Positions 31,574-35,741 of a DNA stretch of 35,741 nt are shown here, piece by piece (within the stretch, counting starts at the first letter, position 1; every line of letters begins with the position of its first letter). Source of the stretch: Gemmatimonadota bacterium (GTDB lineage: Bacteria; Gemmatimonadota; Gemmatimonadetes; Longimicrobiales; Longimicrobiaceae). The notes under the pieces are model-generated. The model saw nothing but the letters and a program-made list of their open reading frames with translations. It made no database searches and was not told where the DNA came from. The stretch covers positions 1 through 35,741 of the forward strand of contig JAHWJV010000003.1 of NCBI GenBank assembly GCA_019348265.1. The letters run 5' to 3'. A program made the position numbers and the translations under genes.

Positions 31574-32952
31574 TCCAGGATGGAAACGCCAGCCGCGCTG
31601 ATGGCGAACTCGCGGACGCGGCTGTCATGTGCACTGCCGCGCGTTTTGAGCACGCGCAGCTTACGGCGGGTGCGCTCCTCCCCGTCCACCGTGAGCAGCA
31701 CGACGTTGTCGGACAGGTAGCTCATCGCGTTCTGCATCCCGTGCCCCGCGATCGTGTTGCCGGTCGTCTCGAAGTTCAGAACGCTGGTGATGGTGCTCAC
31801 CGCGAAGTGCTGCACCAGCGCGTAAAGGTAGTCGTGCAGGCGTTGCGGATCCGTGGCCGCGCTCGCCAGGTCGCCCAACGCGTCTATGACCAGCCGTCGG
31901 ACGCCGCGCTGCTGAATGCGCCGGAACATGTCGACGATGATGCTGTCGATCTGCAGCTCGACGGGGGACGCGTACACCAGATCCAGGCCGTGCGCCTGGG
32001 CCTGCTCCGGGTCCCCGCCCAGCGCCCGGATGGTCCGAATCAGCTGAGTCGGGTTTTCCTGGAAGTTCATGTACAGCGTGGGCTCCCCACAACGCGCTCC
32101 CTCCAGCGCGAACTGCAGCCCGATCGTCGTCTTCCCCGCACCGGAGGGGCCCGCCAGCAGCGTCGTCGTTCCGCGCCAGAGCCCTCCGTCCAGCATCTCG
32201 TCCAATCCCTGGATTCCGGTGGAAATCCGCTCCGTCGCGGGCTCGTAGCCCTCCGGCATCCGCGGGCTGACCAGTCTCGGGTAGACGTCCAGGCCCGAGC
32301 TGGTGATGCGGAAGGCGTGCGCTCCCTCCAGGTAGCGGCTCCCGCGCAGCTTGTACACGCGGAAGTAGCGCTCGTCGCGGTTGCCGAGGCGTCGGCGTGA
32401 AAGCTCGACGATTCCGTCGGCGACCGCGAACTCCGGGTAGAGGAGGATGTCCTCCTCCGTGTATTCCCCCAGCAGAAATGCGGTGGTTCCGTATGCCGTG
32501 AGCAGTGCCGTCATCTCGTAGACCATGCGGCGCCGCTCGGCAGCGGATGGGGCCAGGTCGTGGACCGCCTTGAACGAATCGATGACGATGACCTTGGGAG
32601 AGAGCGTCTTGATGGCAGCGTGGAGCAGCGGGATCAGCGCGCCGGCTCCCTCCTTCGCCAGCTGCGGCCCCACATCCTCGTAGATCACCTGAGTACCGAG
32701 CTTCGTTTCGTCGAAGAAGCCGAACCCCTGCAGGTAGCGAACGACCTTCTCCAGCGGCTCCGACAGCGTGGTGAAGTACAGGATCGGCCGGTCGTCACTG
32801 GCGTTGTGGAAGATCAGCTGCTCGGCGAAGATCGTCTTCCCCGAGCCAGGATGCCCCATGATGATGTTGATGGAGTTCGACGGGAACCCACCGCCCAGGA
32901 TGTGGTCGGCTTCGGGGTTGCCCGCGCTCATGCGCTCGGTGTTGTCGTCCAC
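31570..32952 (-). CDS. KaiC-like double-domain RecA/RAD55 ATPase
   Basis: The 460-aa product is read from GTG 32952, which has AGGAGAGAG just upstream; ATG 32931 and GTG 33000 are in-frame alternatives. The 611-aa track version covers the receiver gene and is rejected. Domain one: ILGGGFPSNSINIIMGHPGSGKTIFAEQL (Walker A) and KVIVIDSFKAV (Walker B). Domain two: DEMLDGGLWRGTTTLLAGPSGAGKTTIGLQFALEG and RRLVIDALGDLA. The positions that hold paired catalytic Glu in cyanobacterial KaiC read FTTLSEP and NFQENP here. KaiC-like proteins outside cyanobacteria act as ATPase switches in signalling. There is no KaiA or KaiB. It sits between a receiver and a kinase, with the stop of the former and the start of the latter overlapping or tightly spaced. 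Confidence 0.9.
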   Translation of the reverse strand: MDDNTERMSAGNPEADHILGGGFPSNSINIIMGHPGSGKTIFAEQLIFHNASDDRPILYFTTLSEPLEKVVRYLQGFGFFDETKLGTQVIYEDVGPQLAKEGAGALIPLLHAAIKTLSPKVIVIDSFKAVHDLAPSAAERRRMVYEMTALLTAYGTTAFLLGEYTEEDILLYPEFAVADGIVELSRRRLGNRDERYFRVYKLRGSRYLEGAHAFRITSSGLDVYPRLVSPRMPEGYEPATERISTGIQGLDEMLDGGLWRGTTTLLAGPSGAGKTTIGLQFALEGARCGEPTLYMNFQENPTQLIRTIRALGGDPEQAQAHGLDLVYASPVELQIDSIIVDMFRRIQQRGVRRLVIDALGDLASAATDPQRLHDYLYALVQHFAVSTITSVLNFETTGNTIAGHGMQNAMSYLSDNVVLLTVDGEERTRRKLRVLKTRGSAHDSRVREFAISAAGVSILE

Positions 32953-32984
32953 CTCTCTCCTGGAGCTGACGCGGCGGTCCGGAA

Positions 32985-33401
32985 TTATTTCGACGCCCAC
33001 TGTTCCTCCAATGCTCCAATGGGGTGCGCCGCGATCAGCTGTTGGACCGCCGACAGAAAGACCGACTCGACCAGCGGCTTGCGCAGGAACAACTTCGCTC
33101 CGGCCTCCGACGCGCGTGCACCGGCGGCGAGAATGCTGAAGACTAGAACCGGGATGTCCCGCGTGGCGGGGTTCTCCTGCAAGCGGCGGCTCAGCGCGAG
33201 ACCGTCGATCTTCGGAATCAGAATCTCCGTCACGACCAGCAGCGGCCGAATGGCGAGCGCGCGCTCGAGTGCGGCTTCCCCGTCGTCGACGAACTCGACG
33301 GTGAAGCCGGCCTGGTTCAGAAAGTAGCTCTGCAGATCGCGGACGCTCTGACTGCGCTCCGCGATCAGGATTACACGTGAATCTGGATGCTGATCCTGCA
33401 T
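32985..33401 (-). CDS. Atypical response-regulator receiver domain with Asp to Glu change
   Basis: The 138-aa single-domain protein starts at ATG 33401 with GAGGAGG upstream. It has receiver beta-strand patterns VILIAERSQSVRDLQSYFLNQAG, LLVVTEILIPKIDGLALSRRL, IPVLVFSILA and LFLRKPL. The position that should be the phospho-acceptor Asp is E59 (VVTEILIP), and the acidic pocket is reduced to E15. S89 and K108 are kept. Glu at this place often mimics the phosphorylated form, so it may be constitutively on or phosphorylation-independent. It is the first gene of a three-gene operon (receiver, KaiC, kinase) and lies 32 nt before the chosen KaiC start. Confidence 0.85.
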   Translation of the reverse strand: MQDQHPDSRVILIAERSQSVRDLQSYFLNQAGFTVEFVDDGEAALERALAIRPLLVVTEILIPKIDGLALSRRLQENPATRDIPVLVFSILAAGARASEAGAKLFLRKPLVESVFLSAVQQLIAAHPIGALEEQWASK

Positions 33402-33596
33402 CCAACCTCCTCAGACGGAGAGTTGCCCGACCAGCGTGAGACAGGGAGGGGACGGACCGGTGCGGATAGAGCCGCCGAGCATCGGATGCAACATGCGCGC
33501 CCTGCTCCGGCCCGTGGGGATTGTCCCGCGCTCGACACTATCGCAGTTTGTGCGCGGGTCTTGGAGCTTGTACCCCACTCTTCCACCTTCGCTTCA

Positions 33597-34289
33597 ATGT
33601 CCACCTCCACGCGCGTCTTCCTGGTCCGCCACGGCGCCACGATCCTCACGGCGGAGGACCGCTTCGCCGGCTCGAGCGACGTTCCGCTGGCCGACTATGG
33701 TCGAGATCAGGCGCAGCGGCTGGCGCTACGTCTGGCCGGGGAGGCCGTCGCGGCGGTGTATGCCTCGCCGTTAGGGCGAGCGGTGGAAACGGCGCAGATC
33801 CTCGCCCGCCCGCACCGACTCGACGTGAGGGAGCGCTCCGAGTTGCGCGAGATCTCGCACGGCCGCTGGGAGCAGATGACGCGGCAGGAGGTGGAGGCGG
33901 AGTACCCGGAGGAGGTCGCCGCCTGGGACGACGATCCCTTCACCTTCGCGCCCGCCGGCGGCGAGTCCGGCCTCGCCGTAACCTCTCGCGCCCTGCCGGC
34001 GTTGATCGACATCGTGCGGGCGCATCCGGGCGAGAACGTGATCGTGGTCTCCCACAAGGCGACGATCCGGCTGCTCCTGAGCCTGCTGCTCGGCTTCGAT
34101 CCCCGACGCTATCGCGATAACCTTGACCAGAGCCCCGCCGCGTTGAACATCGTCGACTTCCGCAATCCCACGCGTGCGCGACTCACCCTGTTCAACGACA
34201 CCTCGCACTACGCGGAGGCGGGGCTCGCCATACCGGCCGTCCCTGGCGCGCGCCTCTCGAAGTGGTGGGATGACCTGCCTAGCGAGTAG
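33597..34289 (+). CDS. Histidine phosphatase family protein (phosphoglycerate mutase-like)
   Basis: The 230-aa product is read from ATG 33597. The track start at 33387 has no coding support and overlaps the divergent receiver start. RHG motif with catalytic His is VFLVRHGATILTAEDRFAGSSD, and the second His is in VIVVSHKATIRLLLSLLL. Between them, ASPLGRAVETAQILA and ELREISHGRWEQMTRQEVEAEYPEEVAAW are typical of cofactor-independent-type phosphatases such as GpmB or CobC. The substrate is a phosphorylated metabolite, not assignable. No leader ribosome site is visible. It is divergent from the receiver operon, with a 195-nt gap. Confidence 0.88.
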   Translation: MSTSTRVFLVRHGATILTAEDRFAGSSDVPLADYGRDQAQRLALRLAGEAVAAVYASPLGRAVETAQILARPHRLDVRERSELREISHGRWEQMTRQEVEAEYPEEVAAWDDDPFTFAPAGGESGLAVTSRALPALIDIVRAHPGENVIVVSHKATIRLLLSLLLGFDPRRYRDNLDQSPAALNIVDFRNPTRARLTLFNDTSHYAEAGLAIPAVPGARLSKWWDDLPSE

Positions 34290-34292
34290 CCG

Positions 34293-34451
34293 TTCTCCCG
34301 CGGCGAGCTCCAGAAGGCCGGGAAGAAGCCCGACCCGGGGAAGTCGTGCGTGCGCTTCCGCTAGCTGGGGTGACCTCCCGCTCGAATCGATGGGTGGCCC
34401 GTAGCGAGCATCACCCCGAAAGAGTACATCGCGAGCTACCAAAGAGCCGGG
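34293..34451 (+). pseudogene. Decayed DUF1801-domain gene, C-terminal part
   Basis: Reading across frames gives GELQKAGKKPDPGKSCVRFR, then DLPLESMGG, then VASITPKEYIASYQRAG. This matches the end of DUF1801 proteins (GKSCVRFKKLDDLPL, then a VxxITPEEYIARYE-type tail). A TAG replaces the expected Lys codon after CVRFR, and at least two indels occur between 34365 and 34401. The 5 prime part is missing because the phosphatase gene ends 4 nt before. The remnant is non-functional. Confidence 0.6.
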
Positions 34452-34732
34452 GTGGGTGAGGTAGGGGTTCTCCCCACGCGCCTGGGAAGATCCCAGCAAA
34501 TCGTCTACCTCGAGATCGATGGCGTGTTGAGCGTCGACGAGGTTCGGACCTTTCGCCAGCGGCTCCAGAGCGACCCGGGTGGTCGGAGCCGTTCGGGCGA
34601 CTCATCGATGCGCGGGAGGTGTCACCGCACGTCGCTCCGGCCGACGTCCGCCGCCTCGCCGATCTCGCCCGGCTCGTGCAAAAGCGCGGGCTCGGCGATC
34701 TCCGAGCCCGCGCGTGGTGTTTCCGGGACGGC
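34452..34732 (+). pseudogene. Frameshifted STAS/SpoIIAA-like gene fragment
   Basis: Frame one reads LGRSQQIVYLEIDGVLSVDEVRTFRQRLQSD. A second frame goes on PGWSEPFGRLIDAREVSPHVAPADVRRLADLARLVQKRGLGDLRARAWCF. Together they resemble small SpoIIAA/STAS-like proteins. The frames join at 34572-34577 if one C is added to GACCCGGG, so a single deletion (or sequencing error) breaks it. The C-terminal end is lost at the convergent DUF892 gene. Family assignment is by motif memory only. Confidence 0.5.
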
Positions 34733-35227
34733 TCAGGCCATGAGCTTCGCGAGCGTTCGCGGGGCAACCTGCTCCAGGAAGCTGGCCATGGCTTCCTCTT
34801 CGGCCAGGCTCTCCTTCAGGATGCTGGCGCACTCCTTGTGCCCCAGAACGTTCGCCATAGCGATCGCGGTGCGGTACGCGGCGATCTCGTAATGCTCGAC
34901 CCGCAGGCCGGAACCGAGGTCGAACGCCTCGAGTAGCTGCTTCGAGGGCTTTTCCTCGGACTTGAAGGAGTCGTGCTCCTCCTTCAGCCCGATCGCCGCC
35001 TCGCACTTCTCAGCTTTGGCCTTCTCGCCGATCGAGGCGAAGGCCTTCTCGAGCCGCTCGATCTGCACGGCCGTCTCCTCGACATGCTTCTCGAGGCGCG
35101 CCTTCACCTCCGGGTCGTTCGTCTCCCGGATCATCGTCTTCGTGGCCGTGGTGAAGCGCTTCTCGGCATAGAGAAGGTCAGCCAACTCGTGCTTCAGCAG
35201 GTCCTTGGGCTCGGTCATTTCCGCCAT
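34733..35227 (-). CDS. DUF892 ferritin-like protein (YciE/YciF family)
   Basis: The 164-aa product starts at ATG 35227 with GGAGATGG upstream; the longer track start is not supported. Sequence shows four-helix features: KDLLKHELADLLYAEKRFTTATKTMIRETNDPEVKARLEKHVEETAVQIERLEKAFASIG, then LGSGLRVEHYEIAAYRTAIAMANVLGHKECASILKESLAEEEAMASFLEQVAP. Glu and His residues spaced along helices (ELADLLYAE, EKHVEET, EHYEIAAY, EEEAM) match metal-binding positions of the family. YciF-like proteins are induced by general and osmotic stress; their reaction is not proven. It is convergent with the STAS remnant. Confidence 0.9.
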   Translation of the reverse strand: MAEMTEPKDLLKHELADLLYAEKRFTTATKTMIRETNDPEVKARLEKHVEETAVQIERLEKAFASIGEKAKAEKCEAAIGLKEEHDSFKSEEKPSKQLLEAFDLGSGLRVEHYEIAAYRTAIAMANVLGHKECASILKESLAEEEAMASFLEQVAPRTLAKLMA

Positions 35228-35373
35228 GATACCATCTCCGGGTCGGGTAGTAAGAAACTCGTGGGGTCGGGCTCCGTGCAAAGACCTTGCCCGCGACGGC
35301 TCATTTTCAGCCGCCCGGGAAGCGATTACATTCGGCTCGCGCGCTCGTTCCCTTCCCCGCTCGATAGGGCCTG

Positions 35374-35741
35374 ATGAATCTCACACGACGGCTCGCCCTC
35401 GTCGCTCTGGCGTTCCTGGGGGCATGCTCGGATGGGCCAAGCCACGGGACCGTCTATGGGGACGCGTTCCTCGTCGCGGACGTCGGAGAGGAGGTGAATC
35501 TGCGGGGGCTCTCCGTGCACCTGGTGGCGGAGCTGGAGGATCAGGACTCGACACCGCGGGTGGAGAACCTGGACACGATCCTGGCGAACATCTGCGTGCA
35601 GCGGGACCGCTACATAGGCCGTGCGCGAGCGAGCGCCGAGAAAGGAGGAGCGGCCGCCGTGGATTCGCTCCGCGTCCTGACGCTGGACGCATACGCCCGA
35701 GGGTGGCGCGCGCGGAGCCGTCTCCTGGAGGGTGTCGTGCG
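35374..35741 (+). CDS. Lipoprotein, 5 prime part, cut by window edge
   Basis: ATG 35374 opens a frame that stays open to the window end (122 codons), so it is not in the ORF track. The signal LALVALAFLGAC ends in a lipobox, with acylated Cys at residue 17. The following GTVYGDAFLVADVGEEVNLRGLSVHLV starts like a beta-rich carboxypeptidase-regulatory-type domain, then the sequence is helical and basic (VQRDRYIGRARASAEKGGAAAV). The function is unknown. It is divergent from the DUF892 gene by 146 nt. Confidence 0.72.
   Translation, partial: MNLTRRLALVALAFLGACSDGPSHGTVYGDAFLVADVGEEVNLRGLSVHLVAELEDQDSTPRVENLDTILANICVQRDRYIGRARASAEKGGAAAVDSLRVLTLDAYARGWRARSRLLEGVV

Noticed and set aside
30251-31720. 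489-aa plus-strand ORF opposite the histidine kinase
   Set aside because: Shadow of the kinase and KaiC genes, which have clear motifs on the other strand.
1-35741. CRISPR arrays, tRNA or rRNA genes
   Set aside because: No regularly spaced direct repeats, cloverleaf-like sequence or conserved rRNA segment was seen by eye. A tRNA near the integrase was looked for and not found.

Overview
The window is GC-rich, densely coded and free of recognisable rRNA, tRNA or CRISPR sequence. Several traits point to a free-living, polysaccharide-degrading Gemmatimonadota (Longimicrobium-like) bacterium: Tat and Sec exported enzymes, a PVC-type membrane dehydrogenase, an HhH lipoprotein, DUF4159 and DUF2231 proteins, and M1 and M16 peptidase fragments or genes with long Ala/Pro linkers. 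This assignment is an inference from gene content and codon style. No phylogenetic marker was tested.

Layout. (1) 1-3240: an M1-peptidase N-terminal stub, a TrxC-type thioredoxin, a cupredoxin lipoprotein, a decayed ssb running into a 90-aa ORF, and a divergently transcribed Rad52/DdrA-type annealase. (2) 3246-7210: a tetR-RND efflux operon with a perfect 18-nt operator-like dyad, followed by an intergenic region with tandem CCGATAG repeats and a strong terminator. (3) 7211-18110: a plant cell-wall (rhamnogalacturonan I) module. It holds an HhH lipoprotein, two different CE12-type acetylesterases and a PL11-type rhamnogalacturonan lyase, then an mhq-like quinone/FMN-reductase and ring-cleaving dioxygenase pair, a Tat-exported TIM-barrel isomerase divergent from a Gfo/Idh/MocA oxidoreductase, a lytic transglycosylase, and an atypical SGNH protein coupled to a PVC-type dehydrogenase. 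(4) 18108-21436: a genome scar. The PVC-type dehydrogenase is cut at about residue 505 and joined to an inverted fragment of a cysteine-desulfurase gene. This is followed by a tightly overlapping three-gene module: a 39-aa membrane peptide (absent from the ORF track), an HTH/excisionase-like protein and a tyrosine recombinase. (5) 21437-26210: pyrophosphatase and methyltransferase, an orphan Imm8-type immunity protein with a leaderless-looking promoter, a small hydrophilic protein, a PLP transsulfuration enzyme, DUF4159 and DUF2231. (6) 26269-30214: a two-domain M16 peptidase, a small SGNH protein and a membrane-anchored coiled-coil protein. (7) 30371-33401: a three-gene signalling operon with overlapping or tightly spaced genes (pseudo-receiver, double-domain KaiC-like ATPase, GAF histidine kinase). 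(8) 33597-35741: a histidine phosphatase, two decayed genes (DUF1801 and STAS/SpoIIAA-like), a DUF892 ferritin-like protein, and the start of a lipoprotein cut by the window edge.

How the genes work together. The exported lyase and deacetylases should cut rhamnogalacturonan I outside the cytoplasm. The isomerase, oxidoreductase and SGNH/PVC pair look like accessory sugar-processing enzymes. The tetR-RND unit and the mhq-like pair would handle toxic phenolics and quinones released from plant matter, which is an inference. The best candidates for an undescribed system are the pseudo-receiver/KaiC/kinase operon, where the receiver has Glu in place of the phospho-acceptor Asp, and the micro-operon of membrane peptide, HTH and integrase sitting at the scar.
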